A stretch of DNA of 64,000 nucleotides from Gamarada debralockiae (lineage: Eukaryota > Ascomycota > Leotiomycetes > Helotiales > Hyphodiscaceae): NCBI GenBank assembly GCA_002803225.1, contig NXFV01001554.1:16464-80463 (forward strand). The letters are read 5' to 3'. Positions 1-12,478 of the stretch are shown piece by piece. The first letter of the stretch is position 1. Each line of letters starts with the position of its first letter. Position numbers and translations under genes: made by a program. A model generated the notes under the pieces. The model made no database searches. It saw nothing but the letters and a program-made list of their open reading frames with translations, and had not been told where the DNA came from.

Positions 1-1116
1 CGTAGATGATTTTGGGTTTGGTTTTGAAGTTCGGTGCATGGGGCATTTTTAGATGGGATGGTTTAGATGGCTGGTCGCCTGGTGCATTGGATGATAGCAT
101 TTTTGGGGATATGAGTGGAAAGAAGTTCTATGGGTACTTAGAAAGGGGAGAAGAGAATATAATCACTTCGTACTCTCAATGAGAAACTCTTGAGACGACA
201 ACATAGTGTCCCACGCCAACACTCTTATCCTATTGATCCAAGCTGTCACGTTTCCTGTTCTCTCTCTTCCGTCTCCAACTTCCGTTCAACATTCGAGTTC
301 AAGTAACGACACCGCCATCGCCCCATCGCTCCATCACCCCATCCCACGTCGCACAAAATCTACCAAAATATCCACCGGTTTATCTCCATCTCACTCCATC
401 TCCACTCACCGCTCCCCGGATCTCCGGAGTCTCGCCTGTTTACCACTCCCACAATCATTAACCTTGTTACACAACTTGCGATATGCAACAAACTCCTTCT
501 CCCTCGCCATACTCCCGTGTCTTTTAGAGCTACATGACTCGTGTGCGTCGAATACGAGTCCTCACTCCCTAATAAGACGAGGCTGACAAACAGCCAGAAC
601 CAAGGTTTCGAACACTTGTTCAAGCCTCGTGGCTGCATGCGGCATGCCGATGGGCTAATGCCAAGGCCAAGGTCGTCTCATTCCGCCACAGACACGGTTG
701 ATGATCTAGGTCGGCGATGTTACACAAATGTGGTGATGGCTGATGGCACGGGACATGATGGCGTTACACAGTCGTTACACTGCAGGACATACTGGGCAAA
801 CGAAACGTGACGACGTGTGTGATTCGTGCCCGATTTTGGTGGTTGAGTAATCACCCCGCGTTTGGCTTGGGTTCTTGAGTCACCGCGTTGCAGAGGCTAT
901 TTGAACACAAGGCTCCCCTCATCTTCTTCGAATTCAAAGGTTACGTGTTAACTTTGTTAACTTGCCGTCGTGAATTCTTCCCGCTCTCTGTCTCAGATCT
1001 CATAACATCACCAAATCTCAACTCCTCACCTCGATATCCCTCCACTGGACTTCATCACAAACCAAATCCAACAACACACTGCATTCTCTCCAATTTACGA
1101 AGCAAACACAATCAAA
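1..1116. other. gene-free stretch, 5' flank
   Basis: Pyrimidine-rich sequence upstream of the VOC gene. Short overlapping ORFs on both strands have no recognisable domain and no consistent codon pattern. The last 100 bases, rich in CT and CA, look like a fungal promoter and leader. Confidence 0.5.
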
Positions 1117-1721
1117 ATGCCAATTTCACATGTTTCCCTCCCCGTCTCCTCCATTGCCGATTCCACGGCCTTCTACCTCGCGGCCCTCAAACCGCTCAAT
1201 TACGATGTCTTCATGAAGCTCGATGCCACAGTGGGTTTCGCGCCTAAGTACGGTTCGCCTGATTTCTGGATCCATCGGTGCCCCGAGCAGAAGGGAGCTG
1301 GGAAGGAGGTCCAGAAGACGCATGTTGCTTTCGTGGGGAAGAGTCATGGGCATGTGAAGGCTTTTTATGAGGCTGCTTTGTGAGTTCTCCCCTTTCTCAT
1401 TTCTTTGATAATTGTTGTTTCTTTATTTTGTTCCGGTTTTGGAAGTGGGCCCGGAAAGTGCAGACTGGATGGTAAGGGATTGTGCTGATGAATTGGGTGA
1501 ATAGGAAGGCCGGGGCTAAGGATAATGGCAAGCCTGGAGAGCGGGACTATGTTAAAGGATACTATGCCGCGTATGTGTTGGATCCAGATGGGAATAATGT
1601 CGAGTGTTTGTACTATCAACCGTTATGGTTGTCTGCACTTCAGGTGGCGCCGATGGTGCTTGGTGCTGTTGCTGTTGGAGGGTTGAGCTGGTTGGCTGGT
1701 GTTAAGGGCTGGGTGGTCTGA
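1117..1721 (+). CDS. glyoxalase/VOC-fold protein with C-terminal membrane tail
   Basis: Two exons, 1117-1379 and 1505-1721, give 159 residues. The split Leu codon is rebuilt exactly at the GTGAGT donor and ATAG acceptor. The protein starts with the VOC beta strand ISHVSLPVSSI and contains the paired motifs KTHVAFVGKSHGHVKAF and YVLDPDGNNVECLYY, in which the His and Glu sit where metal ligands lie in glyoxalase/dioxygenase folds. About 130 residues is one full VOC domain. The last 28 residues are hydrophobic and Gly/Ala rich, an unusual membrane-anchor-like tail. The substrate cannot be told from sequence; glyoxalase I itself is unlikely because the protein has only one module. The start ATG has an A-rich context typical of fungi. 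Confidence 0.88.
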
Positions 1722-2112
1722 GTTGGAGGAGAGCGGGCTCGTGTTGAATGGCATTGAGGGATGTGGGTTGTGATTTTTGGCAGGAGTTTCGAGGTATGGG
1801 AGTTTTACTTCTTTAACGACCCTGGAAAGGAAAGATCAGTCGGTCATTTGTGAAGGGGAAAATGCGCTTCTTGAATGGTCTTTGATGCGAATGCAAAAAG
1901 TTCCTTGATTGCAGAGTCTCTTCGGCTTTATACTTCGTGAATCGTAAGGCTCCAGCTCTTCGGATGAGATGCTTCATCTAATGATCTACGAGCTCTCACA
2001 GCATCACATCATCTCCAAGAAAACCAGTTCATAGAACTCAACTTAAAATGGGTATCATATATCTCGCGCCCCTCTTGACTCTCCCCATCCCATCCCAACC
2101 CTCCATTTGCCC
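1722..2112. other. intergenic, convergent 3' ends
   Basis: Lies between the 3' ends of the VOC gene (+) and the dynactin gene (-). No ORF or RNA signal is visible, so it is probably both 3' UTRs. Confidence 0.5.
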
Positions 2113-2899
2113 CTAACTCGGCGCATTACCAATCCCCCTATAAACCTCCCTCAAATCAAAGCCCTCAATCTCCCCCTCCGCAATCTCACCAACAACCCTT
2201 CCCGGCCGTCCCGCCACAATCGAAAAGCTCGGAATCACCATATTGGGCGGCACGACCGTCCCATCCAGTATCTTGACAAAATCCTTTATGATAGCAAATT
2301 TGCCAACCACGCAGTTGGATCCGATGTTGACGTGAGATCCAATGAGTGCAGCCTCGATGATAGAGCCGGGACCGATGAAGACGTGATCTGCGATTTTGAG
2401 GGGGTAGTGCGAGAATGTCCTGCTCACAACACCATACTCATCAGCCTTCTAGTTTCTTTCATTCCTTGACGATTGTCCCGATCCAACGAAACTCATAGGG
2501 ACTCTGCCAAAGAGAAATAAATGTGGCGTACCCTTTATACAGCTTCCCCGGCGGTCTCAGCTCGCAACCCTTACTAAAGAAACAATACCGCCCAATCGCA
2601 ACCGCAACCGGATTCCCCTGCTTCTCGCTCGCGCTCGACGATGGGTATGTACGTAGCAGATCGCCGCGAATAATTACTTCGGCCTGGATTACGGTCTTAC
2701 CGCCTAGGATGATGTTCGTTGTGCCGATTATTTGGGACCGGCGGGAGACTTTGTTGCCTGTGTCCTGGCGGGGTTGTGAGCTTGATTTCCGGAAAGGGGT
2801 TTAGGGGATTCGAGAGGGTTTATTGGGGATGGGGGAGATGGTAGAGAAAAGGCAGCTTACTGTCTCGATGTACTCGCCCTTGGCCTGCTTTTTGGACAT
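2113..2899 (-). CDS. DCTN5: dynactin subunit p25 (DCTN5-like)
   Basis: Three exons on the minus strand, 2899-2861, 2764-2532 and 2419-2113, give 192 residues, close to the length of animal p25. The protein opens with EYIETDTGNKVSR and continues with a left-handed beta-helix of hexapeptide repeats, including LGGKTVIQAEVIIRGDL, IADHVFIGPGSIIEAALIGS and VNIGSNCVVGKFAIIKD, then the strongly conserved ILDGTVVPPNMVIPSFSIVA. In dynactin, p25 forms part of the pointed-end complex with p27, p62 and Arp11 and links dynein to early endosomes in filamentous fungi; Neurospora ro-12 is the same protein. Splice phases close exactly. The 5' exon is only 13 codons. Confidence 0.93.
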
Positions 2900-3360
2900 G
2901 GTTGCTACATGACAAGATGGGGTTGTTGGACTGATGTTGAAAGTCGCGTGCAAAACGGTAGTTAACAACTACGTCACGTGCGCTCTAGTTTTCGATCTTC
3001 AGACCACTTCAGGGAATCAAAGCTTGAAATGTGGAATAGTATTATTTTTTTCCAATGTGGGTTTGATTCATCTAATGGGTTACTCCCCATTCCGTAATGC
3101 TGCAAAGCCATAACCCTTCTTTTCATAACCCATACAAGTTATAAGCCGTATCCCATTCATAGCAACATGACACCCAAACAAAAAACGTCCCTACTTCTCC
3201 CGTCCCATCGTATCGTTTAACAGCCTTAGTTTACTGGTCCAAAGGGACGGTCATACAATGGATATGCTGACACAGGTAATTTCGTCGTTCCGTTCCAAGC
3301 CCACCTAATCAACGCGCCCTGACTTATCAAGTCTGTCAGCTTCTCCCTTTTCAACGTTGC
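2900..3360. other. intergenic
   Basis: Dynactin promoter side and 3' flank of the F-box gene. A CACGTG-like palindrome (ACGTCACGTGCGC, about 2971-2983) lies about 75 bp upstream of the dynactin start. Nothing else is recognised. Confidence 0.4.
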
Positions 3361-5039
3361 TCAGTTAACTAACAATGAAGAAGGATCTCCGGCCTCAGCA
3401 CCGTCTTCAGGTTCAGGCTCAAGATCCTTCGCGTCCCTCACAAATACTCCATCTCCAGCAACCTTCCAGCCATTTCCTGCTCGCTTGACGTACTCGACGG
3501 CCATGTGCCAAGCATCCGTGTCGGCAGCATCTCCGGATTCGAAAACCTGAAGGTACTTATAGTTGTTCATGGGCGGTGCGTTGAAGAGCTCGCGCATGAG
3601 CAATGCATAGCAGCTATTTCGCTCCATCCAGAGGTCTTGCATCTCGACTTGAACCATCTTACTCGGGATCTCCAAGATATTGCTTCGTGGGACCAGCTGA
3701 ACGTACAAGCTATCTAATCTTGGGAGGTGTCTTGTCAGCGAAGAGAAGTGGGATGCCATTGGGAATATGCCGATATATGACATCTCTCGGATAGTTGGGC
3801 TAATGAGAGCACCTGAAGGCCGATCGTCTGCTCCAACCATATCCGAAAGAATCTATTGCCCTTGTCAGTATGCATAATGTTCAAGAATCGCTAGGTTCTG
3901 CTTACAGATGGTGCTTGTCTCAGCCAAAACTCATATGTAGAATAAGCTTTGATGAACGAGCCTTCATTGAGTAATAGGGAGGACCATGGTCGAATTTCGA
4001 ACAGAGTAGAGGATTGCGGATGGGGAATCTGCCACGGCTCAAGCTCATTATCGAAGAGCCGTTGAGGCTTAGAAGAGGATGACTCGGGTACAGTATCTGT
4101 CGGACCTTGTGAATTTTCCGGGCTGTCACTAATAGTAGCAACTGCAGGTTCGTGCTTTAGAAGGTCTTCTGGGACGTTCTCAACTGAAAATGTGGTCGTG
4201 ACCGGCTCAACTACTTCACGAGCTCCACTGCTTGTCGGATATTCGTTGGGAAGCACACCTTTGTCGCTAATTGCTGGTTGACTCGGAGGAGCTGAAGGAC
4301 GTCGTAAGCGAAGGTAATGGCAAGGGCAATCAAAATTCCAAACATCTGCTACATAGACATGGCAAGAGGTAAATCCACCGAGAACTTCCGGGTGAGCAAT
4401 AATGAGCAATTCAACAGGATCAATGGTCTGGAAGAGTGAGCGCCAGAAATTTGCGAAGATGTCCAGATTATGCTCTGGAACATCGTCGTCCCCGGTTATT
4501 GTCCTATCCTTAACCACAACAACGAAGGTTGTGATGGCCTTCAACAACGCGTTTTTGTTCACAAACTCCAGGAAAGGCCGGATTTCTTCGTTGAGATTGC
4601 GAATTGCCATCTTTGGTTCTGCCTTCTCGACGACAAAACGTCCATGTTTGAAGAGTAATGGCAAGATCGCTTGTCTCCATCGCTTGGAGACACGAGACAA
4701 AGCCTTCAAGTCTGCGGTTTCAGCATCTGTCAATTCGAATACGGGCTCGTCATCCAGGATTGCAGAGGGTTGAGGCATGTCAAGGAAGCCAAATATCTGC
4801 GAGAGAAGCTCGTTCGGGAGGTCTTCGATGGTTCTAGGTTTGGATGGCCCTTTTGATGTAATGGGAGGGTCTTGGATGTTTGTAGGTTTAGACTCTTCTG
4901 TCACTAGAGGAGTCTCGAGATCCAGCGATTTTGTCGCTGCCACCATAGTCGGCTGGTCGTTGGAGGTAGTGGAGGTTGTTGTCACATCGTCGGTCAATGT
5001 CTTCACCGCGCCTGCATCTGCCACGAGCTTCTCTGCCAT
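3361..5039 (-). CDS. F-box domain protein
   Basis: Two exons, 5039-3906 and 3852-3361, encode 541 residues; the donor GTAAGC follows a Ser codon and the frame continues cleanly. After about 70 Ser/Thr-rich disordered residues comes an F-box, IEDLPNELLSQIFGFLDMP, followed by LKALSRVSKRWRQAILPLLF, the usual continuation in fungal F-box proteins. The middle has a low-complexity Pro/Ser/Thr segment. No LRR, WD40 or Kelch array is visible, so the substrate-binding part is unrecognised. By family, it should bridge Skp1 of an SCF ubiquitin ligase to some target. It is divergently arranged from the MetE-like gene. Confidence 0.85.
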
Positions 5040-5925
5040 GTTGGTATTCTGTCGGAGCTTGACTTAAGCTGGTACACGTATTTGGAGCTCGATGTGCCAA
5101 ACGTCACGCAGGTCGTCTGAGGGGGCAGTGGTCGTTCAATTCGAATGAGAGATTATGTGTGCTACAAAGGATCATCAACACCGTGTTACACCACTTCTGG
5201 AACAGAGGTACGTACCAATAGTCAATACAGCAAACAATTGAGGCTCAAAGGCGTCGCATAAGCTTGATGGTGGAATTGGGAGCGTTAGGTCTGGTTGGGA
5301 GGATGTTGGTGTGCGTTTATGGCGTTGCTGACGGAGCTTTGACACATTCCAAACAGGGGAGCTTCCCCACAAGGATCGGCAAATCCAACTGCAGACTTTC
5401 TGCTGCTTAACTCGTTTCCACTTTTTCTATTTCCCCAGTCCAAAGGAACAAATGCAGAGCAAAGTACCAGAAGTGTTTGGCACAAACTCTTGCTTAATGC
5501 ATTGACGTACGATACAAAAGCGCTGATGTTTGAACTTCGAATTCGCGGGCGGTTTTTATTCCAAATGAAGCAAGAAAGGATGCATTCTGCCGACGAGGAT
5601 CAAGGCCAGGAAGGTCAGCCTTCCAGCGCCTCGGAGTGGAGGAAGCTTTGAAGGCTGAACCACCGCATACACCCAGTGGCACATCATTGGCAGATGGAGA
5701 AAATAAGAGGAGGGGCAATGACGCAGCAAAAGCCGAGAAGTCAAATGTCCCTAACCCCTCCTCCCCGATGGCGGGTGCGAAGGGGGACGAATATTTAAGA
5801 TGGGATGGCTACTCTGTCGCAGGCTTTGCTACAATCACTAACTTTCTCATAACCATTGACGTTTATAGCCCTGAACACAGTATCAAGGACCCGTCCTCTG
5901 AATCCAAAGCTACGTCACCGTCATT
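5040..5925. other. divergent intergenic region
   Basis: Lies between the F-box (-) and MetE-like (+) starts. ORFs at 5494-5744 (-) and 5636-6055 (+) overlap each other, have no domain and look accidental. It probably holds both promoters. Confidence 0.45.
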
Positions 5926-7276
5926 ATGTCTGCGACGCCCCACCAAAGACCTCCTTTTCGGGCAGAGCACCTTGGGTCACTTCTGCGCCCAGAACCACTT
6001 CTCGATCTTCGACACAAGATCGACAAAGGACAAACAGGTCTGGAAAAGGATTTAAAGGCAGTCGAAGACACCTCTGTCAAAGAAATCGTCAAAGAGCAGT
6101 TGGACCTGGGCTTCCATGCTGTGTCTGATGGAGAATATAGACGCCATATGTTCTGGTGTGTTGTGGTTGCATGTGAGTCAAGTTGGAAAGCTAACTTTCT
6201 TTTCAGGGGAACATTCTTTCCAGGACTCGACGGCTTCGAGGAAATCCAGAATCCAGATATCGATATCTTCAGAATGTAAGAAATGCTTCCAACTAGACAC
6301 AGAGCTTACTGACCAAAATTTTAGGTACGTCCCAGATATCGCAGCCTTCACTGAAAGCGGACACAAACCTGGAGAGACTGTTATTTGCACAGGGAAGATC
6401 AAGCATGTTGGAAGCACATACGTGGACCAGTGGAACTATCTGAAGAATCTTCTACCTAAAGAGAGACAGGGCGAGGCAAAGCTCACTCTAGCAGCTCCCA
6501 ATTGGTATCATCTGCGCTACAAGACAGGAAGAGCGTACCCGAAAGACGTCTATGCCTCCGACGCCGAATATTTCGCAGATATTGCGGCAGCGTACCGTAC
6601 CGAGCTTAAGATCCTGTATGACAACGGCCTTCGAAATGTGCAAATCGACGATCCTAATCTTGCTTGTACGCTCTTTCTTGTTATATAACGTGAATTAGCT
6701 GACAAGTGTGTAGACTTCTGTTCCGAGAAAATGCTAAAAGGTTTCAAAGACAACAACGAAGACTCTGACGCCCTGCTCGACGCTTACATCAAGCTCTACA
6801 ACGACTGTCTCTCTGCTCGCCCCTCCGACATGCACGTCGGCGTACATCTATGCAGAGGAAATTTTGTCGGCGGACGACATTTCTCTGAAGGTGGCTACGA
6901 TGCAATCGCCACAAAGCTCTTCCGCAATTTGAACGTTGACACATACTACCTCGAATACGACACAGCACGAGCTGGAGGCTTCGAGCCTCTCAAGGAGGTA
7001 CCGGCGCATAAGAATGTCATTCTGGGCTTGATCACAAGCAAGTTCCCGAAGCTGGAGGATTTAGAGGAGATGAAGAAGAAGGTCTATCAAGCGGCGAACT
7101 TGGTTGCAGAGGGTAGTGGCCAGACGAAGGAAGAGGCGCTGAACAGGTTAGGTGTGAGTCCGCAGTGTGGATTTGCTAGTCATAGTGATGGGAATAATAT
7201 GAGCAAGGAGGATATGATTAAGAAATTGCAGCTAGTGAGGAAGTTGGCTGATGAGATCTGGCCCGGTCAGCCATGA
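5926..7276 (+). CDS. cobalamin-independent methionine synthase C-terminal-like protein
   Basis: Four exons, 5926-6155, 6207-6275, 6325-6665 and 6714-7276, give 400 residues. This is a one-domain MetE/UROD-type (beta/alpha)8 barrel resembling bacterial YxjG/YxjH rather than the two-domain fungal Met6. Residues expected to bind zinc and methyl donor are visible: RAEHLGSLLRP at the N-terminus, VSDGEYRRHMFW, HVGVHLCRGN (His and Cys), YLEYDTARAG (Glu) and SPQCGFASHS (Cys). So it is probably a thiol methyltransferase. It lacks the N-terminal half used for polyglutamyl folate in MetE, so the methyl donor is uncertain and authentic methionine synthase activity is doubtful. All introns are about 50 bp. 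Confidence 0.9.
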
Positions 7277-8426
7277 GTGGTCGGTTGAGGAGTTGCTACG
7301 TTGTGAGTCGGGGTGGAGTTGAAGGAGTGGTGTGGAAAGGGATGAAAGCTGTTTTGTGTATTCCAATGGGTAACGTAGCAAACATCTCGAAGCATTTGGA
7401 TAGGTAGTTGAATTTATTTGACTCTCATCTGACAACCAGTGAACCAGCCTCGACGTCGATGAGAAAGATTCATTTCTGAATTGCTCCATTCGATTGAGCG
7501 ATTCTCTTGATATAATTAGGATTTCCACTTTCTTGCAGTATTTTGATCCATTCTAATGGTTTAATTTTATTGAGCGACTCGTTGGATCCCGTGGGGACTC
7601 AGACGTTCTCAACCTATCCACATTTCTATTAGTTCGTTCCTATTCAGCGGCCACAAGTTGACAAGCCAAAAACCTAGACAGAGTACAACATGATGGCTAT
7701 TCCTAGGGGTCAGGGCTTACGAAAGCCCAGGATGGTGAAGGGATTCCCGAGCTCAAGTGAGAGGGGGGAGCTACTTGCCAAGGGCTGTAGCAGTTAAGTT
7801 GATTACTTTGATGAAGAACTGATTCGGGAAAGATCCTGATCAGTCTTTGAGAGAAGTATGAGTGCGAGAATTAGTGAGAGATTGAAAGATAGGAGGCTAT
7901 CCCAGGGTTATGGATGCACACTTGGATGATGCAGCAAGATGCAGGAGAGATCGGATGACTGAATGCCTCGCAACGATCCGGAGCGGGGACAACATGCCTT
8001 GCTTTGATGGAACTGGAACACATCACAATTGATTTCTCCGTTAGGTTAGAAATGCACAATACTTGAGAATATTATAGTGGTTGTAGTTGATCTGTGTTGT
8101 ATTTATTTGTGATACATACTGGAAGAAGTCAAATTTGTATTAAGTCCTGCCCCATCCCCAAATGAACATCAGAACGAAGGAAAATATGTGTTAAGTCGCA
8201 ATCCTGTCAACGGTCGACGACATTGCGGTCAGTATTCAGCAGCCATGGAAAGCCGCAGAAGATACTCACGGAATGTTCAAATCCAGCTGACTTGCTTTTG
8301 CCATGAAAACTCTCGTTACACGTCAATTCCTCCACCGCAGTCCAATTATCCACTTTCAATTGCCCCTTCAAAGGCCGTTTTCCAACCAAAATCTTTCTAT
8401 TGCCAATCTGAAGACCCCCTGAATTA
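7277..8426. other. intergenic, convergent 3' ends
   Basis: 1.15 kb between the MetE-like gene and the pheromone receptor, both ending here. No ORF longer than about 100 codons shows coding character. Long 3' UTRs are likely. Confidence 0.45.
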
Positions 8427-9735
8427 TCAGTCTCGATGGATTGTATCTCCATGGCCACTTTGAAGGCTATACGACTTATCGACCCTAACGCCCATCGCCT
8501 CGAGGTCCATCTCAGTGCTATCTCGTCCCGATGGCTGGGAAGGAGGAGTGCCCAATTCGATTTTGTTGTTGATTGTAGTTGGGCTGTACTCTTCATAGCC
8601 TCCCTTTTCCTCAGCCGTGTACTCGGTGCGTTTCGAAGCCGGCGTACTGCCATTGCTGCGACTGGAGTTGGGCATTTGCATGTTGTGGCCCGAGAGATGA
8701 GACATATCCAGACGGGAGTTCTCCTCGTTGATGGACATGCTAGCCCAGAGAGAAGAGAGAGGAAGTAAGAGTGCGACCAATGTTAAGGAGAGAGTGCCGG
8801 CTTCCGGGAACGAACCAGAGATGCTGTCGGAGACGTATTCGAGGATAGCGAAGATGGCTGTTGTTGGTCAGATCCTTTTCACCTAAAATTGGATTGCAAT
8901 ACTTACATGGAATCAACATAGTACAACCGCCCATTGCCGCCAGAATCTTGACACCAGACCACTGCTTCCATCCATGCTTCCTACGGTAGTACAAGGTATA
9001 AACCAATTTTCCCGTGAAGACAATGGAGAAGAACCAGATTGAGATGGTCTCCGTGTACAAAGTTCCTTTCTGAACCCATAGTGAGTTGAAAATCTTAGCT
9101 TGAATAATGGAAATACAGTTGGTGACAACCTCAGCGAATCTGAAACCGACGGCGAGGAAGAAGACGAGGCCGGACATGAAGATGACCGCGTAGCGATACA
9201 TGTCTCGCATGCTCTTCGTGACGGTGTATGCCTGGAGCACAAGAGACATGTTGACGGTAGTGGTCATGAGAAGAGGCATGACTGAGCCTGTGACACTCAG
9301 AGCGTATGCTCTTGTCGGAATCGCGCTGTAATCGTCGGTGTAGTATGGGTAAAGCTCGATCCAGGGACTGAGGAAGTACAGAGCGAAGAGCAGACCGCGA
9401 AAGAACCCGAATAGAAGCGACAAGACGTTGAGAATGAAGATGGGTGTCTTCCGTTTCGCCGCTTTGGAGAGGATGACCACAACGAAGAACATGACTCCGC
9501 AACCACCAGCCTGTGCACCGAAGTTGAGCGTGCAGGCGGAATTGTACCAGATTTCGGCATCAAGGTTTGAGAGGGAGACATTGACCAGCGGAAGGCCATA
9601 ATTTGCGAGCCAATGGACGACCTGGTCGTTGTAGTAGAAGCTGGCATTATTCTGGTTGATACCCGCGTTAGAGTAGGTAACTACCCAAGGCCCCTCAATC
9701 GGTTGAGCAACTGGCGCATACGGATTATTAGCCAT
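8427..9735 (-). CDS. STE2: alpha-factor pheromone receptor (STE2/PreB type GPCR)
   Basis: Two exons, 9735-8907 and 8857-8427, encode 419 residues. The N-terminus has extracellular Asn-glycosylation sequons (NNAS, NVS). Seven hydrophobic segments follow, beginning with GGCGVMFFVVVILSKAAKRK and including the TM2 block PIFILNVLSLLFGFFRGLL typical of class D fungal receptors. The last membrane segment ends in LVALLLPLSSLWASM, and a tail of about 100 residues is rich in Ser, Thr, Glu and Lys. By family it binds the mating alpha-type peptide at the plasma membrane and signals through the heterotrimeric G protein to the mating MAP kinase cascade; in filamentous fungi it also steers hyphal chemotropism. 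The single intron splits a Ser codon in the last third. Confidence 0.93.
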
Positions 9736-12478
9736 CTTGATGGTGGTTTGGTTAGTCGAATGAGGGAAGGTTTGTCGAGAATGTTATGGAAAAGGTTATG
9801 AAGAGCGACGATGTGATGAAGAAAGTTGGAAGAAGTCGAGGTGGAATGCTATGAGGAAGTATTGAAGTACTCAGAGGGCAGCAGTTAATGGAGACAATGT
9901 CTCGCGATAATATGAGTGCACTGTTTGTTCTTGCTTGGGTTGAATCAGAATCTCTGAACAATTGATACTCATGATATTATGGAATTATAAAATTTGGCCC
10001 GTGAATGATACAGAACTGAGAGAAACCTCCGAGAGGAGAATGGGTGGAGCTCATATTGTAGACAAACAACAGTCAAGGATTAGCTGTATCTCACCTGCAG
10101 GTCCGAGAGCAGAAGAATGCTATGAGAATAATACTAGAGGATCGAAACAATGGTTTCCTAACATGAGAAGGGGGGCTTGCGGGAAAACTATTTTCCGCTG
10201 CTTCATATTGTTCTTGAAAAGCCACCAACCTCAAAAGTGAATACAAGAGCGGAAGGGAAGGGAAGCGACACTTATCGATATCTGCAATAGGGGAAATGTT
10301 TATCAGAAAAGAACTCGCTTTTTGCCAAGAAAAAAAAGCCCAGTGATAAGTTGAACGGAGGTGTTACCTTGGTGAGAACATGAGATGTGGGTTTAATCTG
10401 TATAAGCGAGGGAGCTTCCTCCGCAACAGGGGGAGAGTGAGTATGACTTGGGTCAGCTCTAATTGGAGCATCGGACATCCAAAGTCCCCCTCAAGCAAAG
10501 GATAGTACCAACGGCCGGCTGCAGGTCCATCTCTTCAATGCGCAAGCCATTCTGCAGAAACATTGACTTTCGCCGAATAAATGTAAAATGTCTTCGGCAG
10601 GTGCTTCGACATGAAGGGTTCATAGCTTGAAACCACCATTTACTATTGTCCAATTATTTTCTTCCAAGAAGCTACAGCCCTGGGAGTAGCTAGAGAAAGC
10701 TGTACGTTTTCAACAGGAGCTCTGAATGACGGTCTCTCTCCGGTGGCTCCTGATTGGAAGACATTTGTCAGGTCTTAATTCGCATGATAATACCTGGACT
10801 AAGTTTATTCACCGGGAGCTGCAAAGCCTTTGGAGGATATTTCAACTTTGAACGGCCAGAAGGCAGCCTTCTTTGTATTCATGTGTAAATTGCTCGTATC
10901 AAAAGATAGCACACAAAACGGGTTCCCGTTGTGTCCCCGTGACATCCATGGAATCAAAGGAGATGCTTTAGCAGTGTCCCGAATGAAACTGGAATGTGCT
11001 ATACTTTCCCACCACTGTGTCATTTGTCGCATTTTTTGTCACGAAATTTCCATACTCCAAACTCCCACGCTCAGTCACACCTCCTGCGGTAATGGCTCTT
11101 CTAAGTCTCGTCGGATGATATGCACCCTTTTGACTGTGAAGATCGCCAAAGAGATTAAAAACGAACGATTGGCGCCATTATGGCCGAAGATATTCCGTGG
11201 TATCCTCTGTATTATAAGTCTTGCCATGGTAAATTCGCCCCAGTGGCAGTTAAGAGTGAGGAGCGGTTGCCAGAGTTGTGGAGAGTGGTCGTAATGGCGG
11301 GCATGTGAAGATACAGCTAAACTGGTAAACGGAACCTAATGGAACCCTTCACAAGCGTCTGGATCGTAGAGGGGTGTCTAACAGACGAGATCCGAAACCT
11401 AGACGCATGTAAACCAAAGGCAAGGAAGAAGGCGTTGCTCTTGCCGTTTCCGTTACTCTGCGGCATACAACCCAAGCATCGCAATCAAGAGGATCTTCGT
11501 CGCCGTATACCATAACTCATTGATATAAGACAAAGTTGGCAATGACTAGCCACGCAGAACCACACTTGCAGGATTGTGCCAGCTTGTTATGGCCGATTGT
11601 CCTGCTTGGACTTCACGAGGATTCGTTCAGCATAGACATGGCGTTGCCATAGCCAGTGTTTCAGTAGAGATCGTATACTCAGTTTAACATCTGGTCTGAC
11701 TCGTCCGTCCGAAGGATGCATTACATCTTGCAAGGAAAGAATGCCCCGGTTCTCGAATCGGGCGTGTCTGCCGACCGAGGTTCGAATTTATCCCTGATGC
11801 ACCCAGTATGGCCAGAGTCTTTGCGCGTCATTCTGCTTTGGCCGATTCGTATTCAATGACCAGAAATGCATTGAAGTCCAAGTTGGCCGTCGTCAATAGA
11901 CCCATGATGCCATCCTATCGTAAAGCACAGTAGACAGACCGACCCTGAAGTACGCAGTGAGCAAGGATGCATTCTTCACTCATGTTCAGTCCTTTAGAAA
12001 ACCTTTCAGTGGGGGCCTTGGTCGCCAATTGACAATCTCTTGCGCTGTGAAAGCTGTCCACCAAGCTGTGCTGGACTAGAGGCTATTCGTAGGAAGTGAA
12101 TGATTCCATCTGTGAGAAAGAGTAAATACAGAGCAACGAACACATGAAATGATCCAATTACATACCACGAACAACATAACGACGTTCAAAGACTCGTAGA
12201 ATGCGAGTTGAGGATTTGCTTGCAGGTCACTCCTGCCGCACGTGGAAGCGCAGATCTGAGATCTTCAGCCTTGCGAAGCGCCAACCAATCAGCGCGAGAC
12301 CCTGCACTCTTCCACGTATCCTCAATTCCTCTCCACCCAAAAATATCAGCTGCGACTCGACAACAAGCCTTTCGAGGCACTTTCACCAAACTCCGGGCCA
12401 ACACTCATTTAAACTACACAGTTGATGTATTGATGCCAAAGTCAGATCGAAAGTCGATTGGAAGAGCGACAAAGGGAG
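9736..12478. other. 2.7-kb gene-poor divergent intergenic region
   Basis: Lies between the pheromone receptor (-) and ERV41 (+) starts. ORFs at 10272-10653 (-), 10805-11032 (-) and 10830-11294 (+) lack domains, introns that fix them, or a plausible start context. It is unusually long for this window, so an unrecognised gene, long regulatory region or old gene remnant is possible. Confidence 0.4.

Noticed and set aside
4402..4773. 123-codon ORF on the plus strand
   Set aside because: Antisense shadow of the F-box gene.
10830..11294. 154-codon ORF on the plus strand
   Set aside because: No domain, Cys/Ile-rich irregular composition, and an overlapping opposite ORF at 10805-11032; not supportable as a gene.
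11740..11810. tRNA-like string with GGTTCGAAT (B-box look)
   Set aside because: The flanking bases do not form a T stem or an acceptor stem, and no A box is seen upstream at the right distance.
12469..12477. ACAAAGGGA, identical to the Ustilago pheromone response element
   Set aside because: It lies two bases before the ERV41 ATG, not upstream of a mating gene in promoter position, and a 9-mer can occur by chance.
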